37,194 nucleotides of DNA from Tubiluchus corallicola (taxonomy: Eukaryota > Priapulida > Priapulimorpha > Priapulimorphida > Tubiluchidae), in contig JAQGDQ010000319.1 of the NCBI GenBank assembly GCA_030141605.1, positions 188,001 to 225,194 of the forward strand. Reading direction: 5' to 3'. Of the stretch, positions 1 through 11,289 are shown in pieces (position 1 is the stretch's first letter; every line of letters starts with the position of its first letter). The notes under the pieces were generated by a model, which saw only the letters and a list, made by a program, of their open reading frames with translations, was not told where the DNA came from and made no database searches. A program made the position numbers and the translations under genes.

Positions 1-2880
1 CAACTTACGCCTCTATGTCTGCACTCACACACAGCTGGCTTAACACAAATTTTTAGGATGTTAAAGGGAATGGAGCTGAAAACTTTTTAAAAATCGTGGG
101 AGGACCAAGTGTGAACACCGGTTGTAACTGTTTAAAAGAAAAGAGCAAATTTGGATTTAAAACATTTTTCTTTAGCTGCAGTTAATTGATTACCTCAAAA
201 CATTGTGGATGCTCTAAAGGTAATCATTTCAAGGAGGCAATTCAAAAATGTGCATCATGTACTGAAGAATGGAACATAAATAATTGGATTAAAAAGAAAC
301 AAGTTTGCAAACATTGACTTTCTTCTACAATGAGATACCAATATCCTTACGGACGACGTAGCGTAATGCATATTAATTATTATGCTTTTCTATATGTTCA
401 TAATCAATGTATGCAATTAATTTTTATTGTAAGTAATGCCAGCAGCTCCAAGTGTTAACTATTTTAAACCAGTGCATTTACTAATGTTGTTTGGGAGCAT
501 TACACGAGGGAACCAAGCCATAAAAAATTGATGCAAACGTGGTTGGCTAGTGGGAAAGGCGAGTGAAAAAAGGCCAGGATTTTTATAATAAAAAACAGTT
601 TTGGTTGCAAAAACTCTTGTAACGGATTTATAAAAAGCAAGCAATTTGAGAAAATATTTAGCGTATAAATAATTCACCGTTAACCTACCTACTCTCGAAT
701 ACACTGGTAAACTATTCACCGTCACTTCAACATTAAATTTTGCAGTATGCCCTAATCGGCAAATACATTTCACACAGTTAGAAACAAACATGATATCTAC
801 AGCTGTCACTCCACTTGATTGCAGAAAGACCAACAGCAAAGCAGCCGACGAGTGACCAAGCAGCTGCAGTGCAGTCTGCCTACGATTCCGAAAATAACCC
901 CAACCAGCACTCACTGAACCTTACAATGAACTGCGGGTGCGAAGCTTTCTGCTTCTTTCTTAACCGCAAAAGTAGTTGTTGAAAAGATTGAAAATTGTCC
1001 TTCACGACAAAACTGCCTGTTTCTCAACGACCAGTTCATTTGTTAGTGCTGGTACGCAAGCTCGCACACACGGCGTTGAAGCTAAAGATTATTGAAATAC
1101 ACATGTACGTTATGATAAAAGATAATAAGGTTATATGCGACTTCATATTTTAGAAGTATGAGTGCCGAAAAATCTGCATTATAACTATTTTCGAAAGGGC
1201 AGTCGTTCATTCTTATAAGTTACTGTGTGAATATTAACAAGTGTATCAGCAGAAAAAGTTTATACCATTTTATTTCTGCCATGTTAATTTGAAGTCGCTA
1301 TAATAATAACGTGTAACTAATAGGTTTCGAAACTGGATTACTGTTACGAGACTATTATGCACACGACAAATTTTTTTAATGAGCTAGCACTGGATGCCAC
1401 TTAGAATAGTTAAACTTACAAAAATCTTTTCCAATTTCATTACATTCGTGCATAAAAGAAATTTGATGTCAACTTTGATTTTCAGAATTTACAAAATTTT
1501 GCCTCTCATGCCAAGGTACGCATGTCGCTTGTTGAATTGAACTATCTAGCTGAAAGTCATTTTGGTTAGAACTGACTAACCCGTCTGGCTGAATGAGTCA
1601 GTAATAAAAATGGTACAAGAAAAGTTTTGTTCTTTTATGGGGAGAAACCTATGGCATGAACATACCACTTCAGAAGACAATGGCGTATTCGCCACCATAT
1701 CTGTTCCAGATGACTTTATAACCACACCAGATCCATTCATGGGTCTTAGAAGTAGTTCAAGCAGCATACCCTAAATTTAGACTTAAGGTGGTCTTTAATT
1801 AAAGCATCACGCTTTGGGGATTTTTCCTCACTGTATGCGTATCCCTGTCATTTACAGGTTTGCATGCATTTAGCTCCAACAGCAGTTACATTGGACAGAC
1901 AAAGAAGTCATTTTAGAGTTAGGACTAAGTAACACTTGGGCAAATCTCCTCGTTTAACTCCCCACTCTGCTGCTCAGGAACCTTTGACAAGAATAGTCTT
2001 CATTTTTCGGATTTGAAAGATTTGACGAAATTGAGGAGCCATAATGATTTTCTTAGCTGGTGACACAGAATTTCTGGTCTTTATAGAGGAAAAACCAACT
2101 GTAAACACTACTGGCTTCTGAATCCCAATTAAATTTTTTTCCATTAAATTGCTTAATATAAGATGCATTTGTGGGCCAGCAGGCCTCAAGCTGCTTAATG
2201 ACTGATGATAAAGTTGCCTGCTACTGGTACTGCTGCTGGTACGCTAGTGAACGCCTAGTATTGTACATGCACTTTTTTATGTTCTTTATGTGCTTTTTTA
2301 CTTTTTTGCACTCTTGTGTATAAAAAATAAAATATATGATGTGACTGTTTAGTGATTATTCTTGTTAATTAAGATCGTGCTAAACATAATGTGTATGGCG
2401 CTTCAAATGTCCATTGAACAGAAGATACAAGCAGCAATGGTGAAAAACAGTGACAAAAAACCGTAATCCACCCTCACACAGATGTTTGCAAACAATCTGT
2501 TGTTATTATTTCAAGACCACGCATACCGTTATGAAATTTGTTCTTGTCTTGGTTTTATTGTATAAAACTCCATTAATATGGAGCAACTTCAGCATAAATG
2601 AAGCCTCTGTTTACGACTATTCATAACTTATTTCAGTTTCGTTACTCTCTGGAAGTTTTTCTCAATCGATGTTTTTATCCAAAGTCTAAAACTTCCTGCA
2701 TACAGGACAGCTCAATTAAATGAGACGAATGTACTCGATAATTCATAGATTCTGAAGATTTCAAAAAATTTATGTAAGTTTGAAACAGCTTTAATTAAAA
2801 CAGGCTGGTGTAATGCTGACAATCAAATACCCTTGTTCAAATTTACGGATATATTTCGCTTATTAGTAGCAATAGGTCTA
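1..2880. other. Stretch with no supported gene
   Basis: AT-rich sequence on both strands without an exon chain I can support. Minus-strand open frames at 459-914, 1576-1767 and 1974-2189 show no recognisable domain. The 459-914 frame opens with GTG rather than ATG and has an in-frame stop just upstream (see findings for its one curious motif). Around 2270-2340 there is a T-rich stretch ending in an AATAAA-like string, which could be a degraded retroelement 3' end. Confidence 0.5.
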
Positions 2881-3100
2881 ACTTGGTCATTTGTTTTCAT
2901 CTGTCTAAGATGCATCACTTTTCTCGCAAATTTCACCGGACAAAACTAGCCGCTGCAAATCTAGTTTCACGCATTACTTTCCGGAGACAGGGAAAGTTCA
3001 ACAAGAAACTTCTCAGAAAGCATATGAAATTAATGAATACCATTATGCCATCATTGGAAAGAGCATACCCTTCATTTCATCGGGTAAATGCTGTTACTAG

Positions 3101-3285
3101 GTTTGCAGCTGTTGTCTTAAAGTTAGAAAGTGACGTTAGAAATATGGTGAAAGTTTGCAGCTGCTGTCTTAAAGTTAAAAAGTGACGTTAGAAATATGGT
3201 GAAAGTTTGCAGCTGTTGTCTTAAAGTTAAAAAGTGACGTTAGAAATATGCTGAAAGTTTGCAGCTGTTGTCCTAAAGAGAAATA
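3101..3285. repeat. Small tandem repeat, 52-bp period, about 3.5 copies
   Basis: The string GTTTGCAGCTG recurs at about 3101, 3153, 3205 and 3257, a 52-bp spacing, with units almost identical in between (AAAGTGACGTTAGAAATATG follows each time). The plus-strand open frame 2883-3185 runs into it and is therefore not good evidence for a gene. Confidence 0.85.
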
Positions 3286-3805
3286 CGCGGAAAGCTATGT
3301 GGAAGACATTTATTTCGCGAGTCAGTAGCTGCCTAATCCAGGCTTGATGCCTGAGTAAACATCAAGTTTTGCGATAATTTGGCTTAGTAAGAATTTATTT
3401 ACGATTTTCCAGAGAAATAGTAAGTAACGTGTCGCGTTTCTCAGGAATTACGTATTCACCTGGTAACCTGACTCGTGAATTTGCAGAAACAAAGAACTTC
3501 TTGTTCATGTGCGTACTGGAGCTGTATTTAAATTTATAATTTTTTAGATTATATATTGATCTGAAGAGATGTGTTCATGAAACGCCGTCGTTTAAAATAA
3601 ATTTCCTATGGATAATATTGGACTGAATTCGACTCAAGGGGGAGGGAGGGCGGTCCCGAATGGCATGGCGGTCTTGATATTGCGTATCACGAAGATCCAT
3701 TTTTGTATCGTCGTGTAATTGATTATTTAACTACAAATGTTAATCTTAATTATAAATGTTATGCTAATTAATTAAGCTAATGTCTGTGAACTAATGGCAT
3801 ATACG

Positions 3806-4113
3806 TGTTATAGCATATCATTTAACTCACACAAAATGGAACACAAATATTACATTGTGCGGAGTTTATTACTAGCACTTGGAACAAAATACACACGCAC
3901 ACGCACGCGCACACGCACACGCACACAAAGATAACAGGCTGTAGTGACCTCTACGCGCTTATACTAGCATTCCAGGTCAGCTGGCTTCTTACACCACGTG
4001 TAGGCCCAAACAAGACGTCTGGACCTACAAGAAAGGGGTGAGTCGCTGCTGACGTGGAAGCAGGGCGCGTAGAGGGCCCTACACCTGACCCGATAACAGG
4101 TGCCTCCGTAACA
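3806..4113 (-). mobile_element. Solo LTR-like sequence (Ty3/gypsy-type), minus strand
   Basis: Read on the minus strand the block starts TGTTACGGAGGC and ends GCTATAACA, giving the inverted TGTTA/TAACA termini expected of an LTR. In that orientation it has a TATA-like TATAAG near 3958-3963 and then a polyadenylation signal AATAAA at 3865-3870, in the order expected for U3-R-U5. A (CACACG)n microsatellite at about 3892-3926 lies inside. I do not see a matching target-site duplication (flanks ATACG and GTATT) or a primer-binding site and coding region beside it, so this is a solo or degraded LTR. Family assignment is inference from the termini. Confidence 0.55.
3892..3926. repeat. (CACACG)n microsatellite
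   Basis: Alternating CA/CG dinucleotide run inside the minus-strand LTR-like block; simple sequence with Z-DNA-forming character. Confidence 0.9.
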
Positions 4114-4119
4114 GTATTT

Positions 4120-5145
4120 GCACGATTTTACATAAAAGTTTATCTATTGAAAGTTATATATATTTCTAGATAAAATCCAATATATATAATCTTGAATTAT
4201 GAAATTCTTAACATGTTACAGTAACGAAAGATATTTATAGTAATGAAAATAAAGTTGAACTTAGTGAACCTGAACACGTCTTGATTTGTTTGAAAATCGC
4301 TCTGTAATAAGTGATTTTGAACATATTTTGGCAAAAATCTTGAATTTGAACACATTCCGACTTCATTAATTATAATTATGTAAAAGAAAACTTCATACTA
4401 TGGTTTTGAACAGTTTAACACCAGTTAAATTAGTCACTTTATTTTTTGTTTTGTCCAGTTTGTCTGTCTGTATGTTGTAACCCATAACCTCAATAAAAAA
4501 TTATGAACACTTTGGTACAGGTTGATTTCCTCTATTACTGTGCTCAAAAAAAAGAAGTGAAGGCGGTGTAGAGGGGGTGGGATTTCAACATAAATTGCAG
4601 TCTTAACAAACTGCATTATGAAGTTTGAAATCTGAACTTTACCAGCAGACTATGAAACCTCAACTACTACTGCCCAACATACAATAGCCAGGACGCCTGT
4701 TACACCTCATTAACTCTAGTTGAAACCCAACGGTTGAAATTGTTGAACTACAATGGTATTTGAAATACAATGGTATGTAAGTAGATAGTACAGTAAACAG
4801 CTTAAGAAATAGGTAAATTATTTTTACAGGCAAACAACCAAAAGACCTCCATAAGATACTACCACTTTCTGCTAAGTCTAAATCTAAAAAACATTAATTA
4901 TAGCACAATTGCATAACAAAATGCATATTATCAAATTGTTTCCTTAACAATACATTTTCCACTATAAGTTTTCATTATTATTTAATTTGCTTATTATTCT
5001 ACTTCCTGCTCATTGAAATGCTTTAGTGATGCCATTCGTAGGTATCACCTACATTTCTTACATTTTTAACTACTAGGCCTACAACTAATTCTCTTATTCT
5101 ATGTTAGTACAATATTTTGCGCATATTACTAATAGCAACATTGCT
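4120..5145. other. AT-rich stretch with no supported gene
   Basis: No exon chain, RNA gene or clear repeat seen. The minus-strand open frame 4434-4616 has no recognisable motif and compositionally matches random AT-rich sequence. Confidence 0.5.
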
Positions 5146-5148
5146 TAC

Positions 5149-5319
5149 AGGGTGGTTGACTTTGGTAACTTTTAGTTTTTCGCCACCCTTTCACCAATCA
5201 CTTGAACACCATTAACTCAGGTAATTTATTAATTTAATAATCTTGTCACTTTGTATCATATTACCATATTATCGTTTCATGCTTTGCGTTTGTCTTGTAG
5301 AAAAGGTGATAAATAAAGA

Positions 5320-5367
<48 letters not shown>
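5149..5367 (+). mobile_element. LINE 3' end with (ACTT)n tail
   Basis: Begins with AGGGTGGTTGACTTTGGT and a CGCCACCC motif, then runs through GTCTTGTAGAAAAGG and ATAAATAAAGATACTTAC into a pure ACTT microsatellite at about 5322-5367. The same opening motif, a CGCCACCC box and a TTTGTCTT element recur in inverse orientation at 22165-22304, again ending in a short-unit tail (AAAGT repeats). Two copies with the same 3' layout and microsatellite tails are the signature of 5'-truncated non-LTR retrotransposons. The clade cannot be named from this alone. Confidence 0.6.
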
Positions 5368-5368
<1 letters not shown>

Positions 5369-5369
5369 T

Positions 5370-6860
5370 GGGTTAATACTAATTAAAGCATTTTTAAGGG
5401 TTATCTGAAATTTTATAGACTGTTCCAATTAACGGTTTATATAGCTTGACATCTTTGTGAAAATTTTAATTCAAAGTTTTTTATTTTCATCAGTCTCACT
5501 TCTAGCCTACGGTAATCAAATTTTCTTGGATATATATGTATATATATGAAGTTCCGCTTTCATTTCGCTGATGCGATGATCGTAAAACAAAATCCATGAT
5601 TATTGTAGCAATTTAATTTGTTTAAACTAAATATTTGACAAATTTCTAGTTATGCTCATAAAAACTCCAGCTTGTAACGCAATTGTAAAACTTATTTTAA
5701 GCGCGGATCTAGCAGTGAGGTGTAGGCAGGTGGCAGATCCCTGGTGTGTCCGAATTACAGATTTTATAACTCTCCCTGGAAACATTTTTATGATCCCTTC
5801 CTAATTCATAACTATTATGCCAAATCTTCTTAACCTCAGTAATTAATAAATTAATAAATGACGAATTAAAAACTGTTCAGCCAATTCAAAAATTTAAAAA
5901 GAAGTACAGCGCGATGATTCTCAACAAGTACAACACTTCCTAATTTTCCACACCTACTGCGGCAGTCATACCACAATCCAGGTACAGATTATGCAAAACA
6001 AGGCATCATTGATAAATCTTTAGAGCTGATGTTAACATAGCGCAATCTATTATCTTTCTTCCTACCATTTCCACTAACACATCCTTCTACCCTTCCTGTG
6101 TGATCTAACCTTTTGCCCAGTTCTTTTTTTTGTTCACTCATCCATTCTTTTTTATCGAGTTCACACGACAGTGGGCCTATACAGGCCTTTGCTTCTCTAG
6201 CCCACTGCAGTACAATTATTCTTTTATGATAACGATAGTGTATGAAACATAACAATTTAATACAGTATGATGTAATAATTTTGATGTCACTGTGTGCTTA
6301 GTGTCATTATATTGTACTGAATGTGATAATAATAATAATAAATAAAATTATTAATTCCTTACAACTATTATAAGGTTTTAGCGCTGTGGTTACCACGCAA
6401 AGCACGAAAATCAACCCGTCCTTTCAATTTTATTGTACTAATCCGCCCTTATATTACGTACTTTCACAGACAGCGCATTGTAAAAATGCTTGTAATATTT
6501 TATAATATCTTATGAAGATTCCTTCTGAAAAGAATTCATAAAATATTCAAAATAACAACGTTAATAATTTTCTTTGAATATCGTGGATTTTTTGTTGAAG
6601 CGAAACGATTTGTATGTTCAATGCTCAGTGAGATTACAACTCATGTAACAGAAAGAAAGAAGAAAAAGAGAAAGAAGAAGAAGTTGATACTGTAAAAGGT
6701 GAGCATTTAAATCTGCGAATTAAATTCATAAGATTTCGCTCACTCAGGTTTGGAGCTTATCTTCTTTTCGTTGCTCGAATTTAAGGTTCAAATTCAAAGT
6801 GCAAAGAAACAGTAAAGAGGACCTGTTGAACTATGTTAAAAGCATTAGATTATGATAGAT
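5370..6860. other. Stretch with no supported gene
   Basis: AT-rich. It holds a short (AAT)n run near 6328-6345 and a GA-rich purine tract at about 6650-6683. The minus frame 5989-6255 (88 codons) shows no domain I recognise. Confidence 0.5.
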
Positions 6861-6865
6861 AATTA

Positions 6866-7157
6866 TGTTGATGAATGCTGGCATGAAGCCAGTTAAGGAG
6901 TGGTGTCACGTGAGTAAGTGATTCAGAATCGAGGCGTCGAAGCTCGGCGCACGATATATAAGCCTTGTGATGCGCCCAGCTCAGGGGATTGAGTCTGGGA
7001 GCTGAAGGAGAGCAGGCTAGATCAGGGGGCTTGGCATTACTATCTGTTATATTTATTGTGTTTGATGTTTAATAAACGTGTAGTTTTATAATCTGACTCT
7101 TCATAGTTTTGCCATCCCTAAAACACCAATAATCAGCTACACACAACCAATACAACG
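6866..7157 (+). mobile_element. Solo LTR with 5-bp target-site duplication
   Basis: A 292-bp unit starts TGTTGATGAATG and ends ATACAACG. Its TGTTG start is the inverted complement of CAACA, one transition from the CAACG seen. It is flanked on both sides by AATTA (6861-6865 and 7158-7162), the 5-bp duplication typical of Ty3/gypsy-type integration. Inside are a TATA box (GATATATAAG near 6952) and an AATAAA signal at 7071-7076 in correct order. No primer-binding site or second LTR follows, so it is a solo LTR left by recombination. Confidence 0.72.
6953..6959 (+). promoter_or_regulatory. TATA box of the solo LTR
   Basis: ATATATAAG about 87 bp into the LTR and about 118 bp before its AATAAA, the spacing expected for an LTR core promoter. 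Confidence 0.5.
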
Positions 7158-7808
7158 AATTATTTTACTAGACTAAATATTTCTTTTATTTGAGTTATAA
7201 AGATTTAACGTTGGTTTGTATGCAAAATCGTAAGCTAAAAGCAGGACACTAATCTAACATTTTATGCGTAGCAAGCCTGAATGTTTTAATGTACATTATC
7301 TTGGTTCTACAAACATCTAATTAACGTCTAGCTTTTACACATACTAAAACGTTGAATGTTTAATGTACATGTATTTCAGAATTCGAGATTAAAATGATGA
7401 ATCAAATTTTGACTTTATTCTTGCAGCAGCATCCGCAATACCTAATACTAAAACATTTAACGTTAAGCAGAACGTCAGTCATGCTCACTCTAGCTCTGCT
7501 GACTGCACAATTAGCGTGCGTAAGTTTCACACACCTCCGGAAGCTACGTGTCGCCGTTTTTTTCGGGACATGAGCTGCAGCTATGCATTTCCTGGCATGT
7601 TAGCCTGTTGCTACACTTTACTAGGATTGGTGTTGCAATCATCAATGGCAAATAAATTATTCCATTATTCTCTCACAGTGAATGAATATTTGCAAATGTC
7701 GAGACGTGACTACTCTTTAAACGTTTTTGTTGTGGAGATCGCTGGCATCTATTAGAATTAAATAGAACATTGTATAATGTTTCGTTAGAATAATCGTCTT
7801 ACCTTGTA

Positions 7809-7840
7809 GAATGTTCTGGAAAGGAACTTCTAGAAACTTC
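7809..7840 (+). promoter_or_regulatory. Heat-shock element cluster (HSF sites)
   Basis: GAA at 7809, TTC at 7814, GAA at 7819, GAA at 7824, TTC at 7828, GAA at 7833 and TTC at 7838. These make two perfect runs of three alternating nGAAn/nTTCn pentamers with 2-nt spacing, the binding site of trimeric heat-shock factor. The TATA box begins 11 bp downstream, as in insect hsp promoters. Confidence 0.75.
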
Positions 7841-7850
7841 TCGGCCGCGC

Positions 7851-7857
7851 TATATAA
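7851..7857 (+). promoter_or_regulatory. TATA box downstream of heat-shock elements
   Basis: TATATAA in a GC-rich context (GGCCGCGC before, GGCGAAGC after), predicting transcription start near 7880. Confidence 0.7.
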
Positions 7858-8099
7858 GGCGAAGCAGGCCGCTGCGACACACACAGATTCACACGGACGC
7901 CACTAACATTCTCTTGTGTACTTACATTTTCAGATACACTCAAACGTTTTCCAGATTTTCACGTTTAGTGTAATCATTTCATGTTCCTTCATACTTTTGT
8001 GTTGCAGAATTCTCGCTTAATAAACTAATTTAATTTGATGACGTGTTTTCTAGTTTTCTCTACGAGCCTTCAGAGAGAAACAAAACACAACAGTTTTAA

Positions 8100-8650
8100 A
8101 AAAATGTCATAGTTTTTTAATCAACAAATATATTAGAGAAATTTTCAAGCAAAATGAAGTCATGTTTATTATCCTGGTCAGTGTTTTATAAACCTCAATA
8201 AGATCAGTGTCGTGTCGTATTTCATTTGTGGTCAAAATGTTTATTACATGTCAATGTAATATTAGTATCCAAAAAGAAATAGTTAATTTTATGCTATTTT
8301 GTTTGGTTATAAACATGGTTAAAAATGTTAGTAGGGCTTATGTAACTTTGACGGTTGCCATAAGGATCGTCTACGGAATACAGCAGTAAATTTTTTCCAT
8401 TTCTACGGATTCCTAAAAAAACGCAATTTTTTATTTTTTTTAACTACTAGCATTTGAAAATCTACCTGGAAATTGGCGCATATTTCCAAAATTGCCTTTG
8501 AAATTTTGCTGGACAAAACAATAAAATTCTGGTCTTGTTGCTGATAATTTTAAACTAATGTTTAGTGTAAATTTTTGCCGATAGATGTCACAATTCTCAG
8601 CCTTGACTTGGCTTTCGTAGCAACTTGATAACAACGTGGTAAATAACTTA
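8100..8650. other. Stretch with no supported gene
   Basis: AT-rich sequence; the open frames at 8207-8389 (+) and 8440-8667 (-) show no motif or splice context that I can support. Confidence 0.5.
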
Positions 8651-8656
8651 CACCTT

Positions 8657-8730
8657 GCAACTAACACGCCACAAGTTGTTTAGTAGAAGGTGCACAACGC
8701 AACTAAGACGCCACAAGTTGTTTTGCAGAA
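8657..8730. repeat. Two-copy tandem duplication, 42-bp period
   Basis: GCAACTAACACGCCACAAG at 8657 recurs as GCAACTAAGACGCCACAAG at 8699. It is a short local duplication with one mismatch in that stretch. Confidence 0.75.
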
Positions 8731-9005
8731 GTAAATTGCCCATAAATGCATTTAGTAAGACTAAGTTTATTGGGGAGAGTTGGGGTAGATCCTTGCTTCT
8801 TCAGTCAAGCAAATGTTGCCTCAGCAAGGGCTTATCCTTTCAACGATCAGCCCTTCACTGTTGTAAGACACAAGGTGCATCGTGCAGCCAGCTGTGAACT
8901 GGAGACCCACAGAATAGGTAATAGAGGGTAAGCTATGATCTACACTGTGATGAACCCAGCTGTAACTGTGCATGCGCCCGTTTGCGAGACGGGAGCGACA
9001 GGTTG

Positions 9006-9140
9006 ATCCGATCTCCGAACTCGACCTTATGATTTTTAAAACATAGGAGATCTGATCTCGAACTCGACCTTTTGATTTTTAAAACATAGGAGATCTGATC
9101 TCCGAATTCGATCTTTTGATTTTGAAGTTTTAAGACGTAG
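9006..9140. repeat. Three-copy tandem repeat, about 43-44-bp period
   Basis: GATCTCCGAACTCGACC, GATCTCGAACTCGACC and GATCTCCGAATTCGATC at about 9010, 9054 and 9097, each followed by TTTTGATTTTTAA-like sequence. Between copies runs AAAACATAGGAGATCTGATC. Confidence 0.8.
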
Positions 9141-9935
9141 GTTAAGTTTCAGCTCAGACAACAGCTCGACGACATTAAATTTTGAATGGAAGAACTTATT
9201 AGAGACAAAAGCGATTTGTAACAGCTAGTCTCCGAGACCCGAACTTATTTTTTTGTAATCTATGACTATAGTAGCAAAGTAGCTATAATGTCGGTAGAGT
9301 TTTCACTCAGCTTTTTTACTGAAGTAGTTCTCAAAATAAAACTGAAATTCAAAGCAACGTACATGGTTGAATTTTTAAAATGTTGCTTCACAGCCTCGGC
9401 CTCAGAAGGCGATGTGTAATGGCCAAAGGGTAAAATTTCACTAAACATACTTATGACATTTATCAGACTAATTTCAAATACTATAACAAACTAGAAAAAT
9501 TACCAAAATTGTATTTCTTATGACTATGTTCAATTCTGTATCTGTATTTCGTTAGAATTTTAGAAGTCTTCATGTGTCCAGGGACATTATTTTTTTCACC
9601 TCTGTTCTACTGGTTATTGAATAGCTACTTCCTCACCGGACTACCATCAGGTAGTCTGTACACAAATGGCGCGTTTTATTTTCCTTGCTCATTTTAGAAG
9701 AATAATTCTATACTCGTTACCATGGGAATTAGTCTGCATCATCATCTCCTGAAAGTGCGTCATGACACATTACGTCATTCATATGAAGATAACAATCGTT
9801 GCCATGGCAACGACTGTTCTTCTTTCTTGCAGTGACGTGATAGATGTCAGCCTTTGTTCGGCCTCATTTCTTTCTGTGCTGTCGATGCGGAAAGAAGTAT
9901 ATATTATTATTATTATTATTTGCGAGTCATTTTCT
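9140..9935. other. Stretch with no supported gene
   Basis: Nothing recognisable on either strand apart from a short (ATT)n run at about 9903-9919. The plus frames here are open by chance up to the GC-rich block that follows. Confidence 0.45.
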
Positions 9936-9953
9936 GCGTTTTATTGGGCTACC

Positions 9954-10205
9954 ATGGGATGTTTTAGTTTCTTGTGCAACCGCGAGCGCCGTGAGGACCG
10001 TGAGGACCAACCGGTGCCTAGACGCTGGAGGATCCGGACCATATGGTCTAGGACCCGGGGGCGCGTCGCTCCTATGCCCTCAGTCCAATCCTCGTCTGGG
10101 ACCTCCACGCGTTGTAGTGGTGAGGGAGAGTCTTCCGGGACAACCACGGGGGCGGTTCGTCTTGGAAGCTCGAGTAGCATGGGTCTCCCTCTGGTTGAGT
10201 GCTGA
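9954..10205 (+). CDS. Short GC-rich open frame, unrecognised
   Basis: From the ATG at 9954 a frame runs to the TGA at 10203-10205, encoding about 83 residues that start MGCFSFLCNRERREDRED. The product is rich in Arg, Ser, Thr and Gly. The MGC start would fit N-myristoylation or palmitoylation, but that is only a pattern. The block is far more GC-rich than its surroundings and abuts the 74-bp hairpin array, so it may be the start of a mobile element rather than a host gene. I do not recognise a family. Confidence 0.2.
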   Translation: MGCFSFLCNRERREDREDQPVPRRWRIRTIWSRTRGRVAPMPSVQSSSGTSTRCSGEGESSGTTTGAVRLGSSSSMGLPLVEC

Positions 10206-10250
10206 ATGTCATTCTTAAGTACTAACCTTACCGTACCATGCTCTCACGTC

Positions 10251-10812
10251 TGGGGTCTGGTCAGGACAGCCACTATTGGACTGTCAGAGCCCAGTTGGGA
10301 GGCGGGGTTGAGTGGAAATCTGGGCTCTGGTCAGGACAGCCACTATTGGACTGTCAGAGCCCCGTAAGTGAATAGGTGGGGTTGGGCGGAAATCTGGGCT
10401 CTGGTCAGGACAGCCACTATTGGACTGTCAGAGCCCCGTAAGTTGGTAGGTGGGGTTGGGCGGAAATCTGGGCTCTGGTCAGGACAGCCACTATTGGACT
10501 GTCAGAGCCCCGTAAGTTGGTAGGTGGGGTTGGGCGGAAATCTGGGCTCTGGTCAGGACAGCCACTATTGGACTGTCAGAGCCCCGTAAGTTGGTAGGTG
10601 GGGTTGGGCGGAAATCTGGGCTCTGGTCAGGACAGCCACTATTGGACTGTCAGAGCCCCGTAAGTTGGTAGGTGGGGTTGGGCGGAAATCTGGGCTCTGG
10701 TCAGGACAGCCACTATTGGACTGTCAGAGCCCCGTAAGTTGGTAGGTGGGTGGGGTTGAGCAGAAACTGGGCTCTGGTCAGGACAGCCACTATTGGACTG
10801 TCAGAGCCCCGT
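10251..10812. repeat. Tandem array of eight hairpin-forming 74-bp units
   Basis: TCAGGACAG recurs at 10261, 10331, 10405, 10479, 10553, 10627, 10701 and 10778 (spacings 70, 74, 74, 74, 74, 74, 77). Each unit from the second on contains GGGCTCTG and, about 25 nt later, its exact inverse complement CAGAGCCC. The first unit reads GGGGTCTGG on its left arm. Inner arms ACAGCC and GGACTGT extend the stem around an ACTATT loop, with one bulged base. The linker (GTAAGTTGGTAGGTGGGG-type) is G-rich. The middle copies are nearly identical, so amplification was recent or homogenised. Confidence 0.9.
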
Positions 10813-10814
10813 GC

Positions 10815-11100
10815 CTCGGGGGGAGGGGGGCCTGGCTCGCGGTAGTGCGTGCACTACAGGGGTGTGTGATGCGTTAGGCATAATTGCCTACTAAAGCTAA
10901 CTGTAGACGAACAGTTGGCACACAGCCTCTCCACACCCAAGACTCCTGCGTAACCTCCACGAGGTGCGAGCTGGTAACTGCCCCATTACAGGAGCAGGCT
11001 AATCAGCAGGGGATCTCGGAGCAGTATGGAGCCCCCAGAGGTGCAGTGTTGAAAGGCACTCACCATTCCATACCCCAACTATGGGTTAAATAGCATAATA
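10815..11100. other. GC-richer flank of the hairpin array
   Basis: Carries an open plus frame at 10884-11093 without a recognised domain. The composition continues that of the hairpin block, suggesting it is part of the same inserted or retroelement-derived sequence. Confidence 0.35.
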
Positions 11101-11289
11101 TATTTCAGAGCAGATCTACGTGTACTTAAAAACAGAAGTTTTTTGTATTTTCTCTCATTATAGTGGAAATTAAGTTTAATAAAAAGTTAACAGGTTAACT
11201 GTATTGTTTACTGTTTTTTTGTTTGATTTTTGTATGTATAGTAGATGAAATGCTTTTAATTGTTTGCAATATTTATGCAGAAAATCGAG

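Larger units (their letters stand above)
7778..8092 (+). mobile_element. LTR-like unit carrying a heat-shock element
   Basis: Opens TGTTTCGTTAG and closes AAACACAACA (TGTT/AACA inverted ends). It contains, in order, a dense heat-shock-element cluster at 7809-7840, a TATATAA box at 7851-7857 and an AATAAA at 8019-8024. This is the promoter-R-polyA order of an LTR and is too short to hold a gene. No target-site duplication or primer-binding site is evident, so the left boundary is uncertain (7771 is also possible). The alternative is the promoter of a heat-shock gene lost or not recognised downstream, but no open coding exon follows. Confidence 0.5.

Noticed and set aside
2883-3185. 100-codon plus-strand open frame
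   Set aside because: It runs into the 52-bp tandem repeat and shows no domain or splice context.
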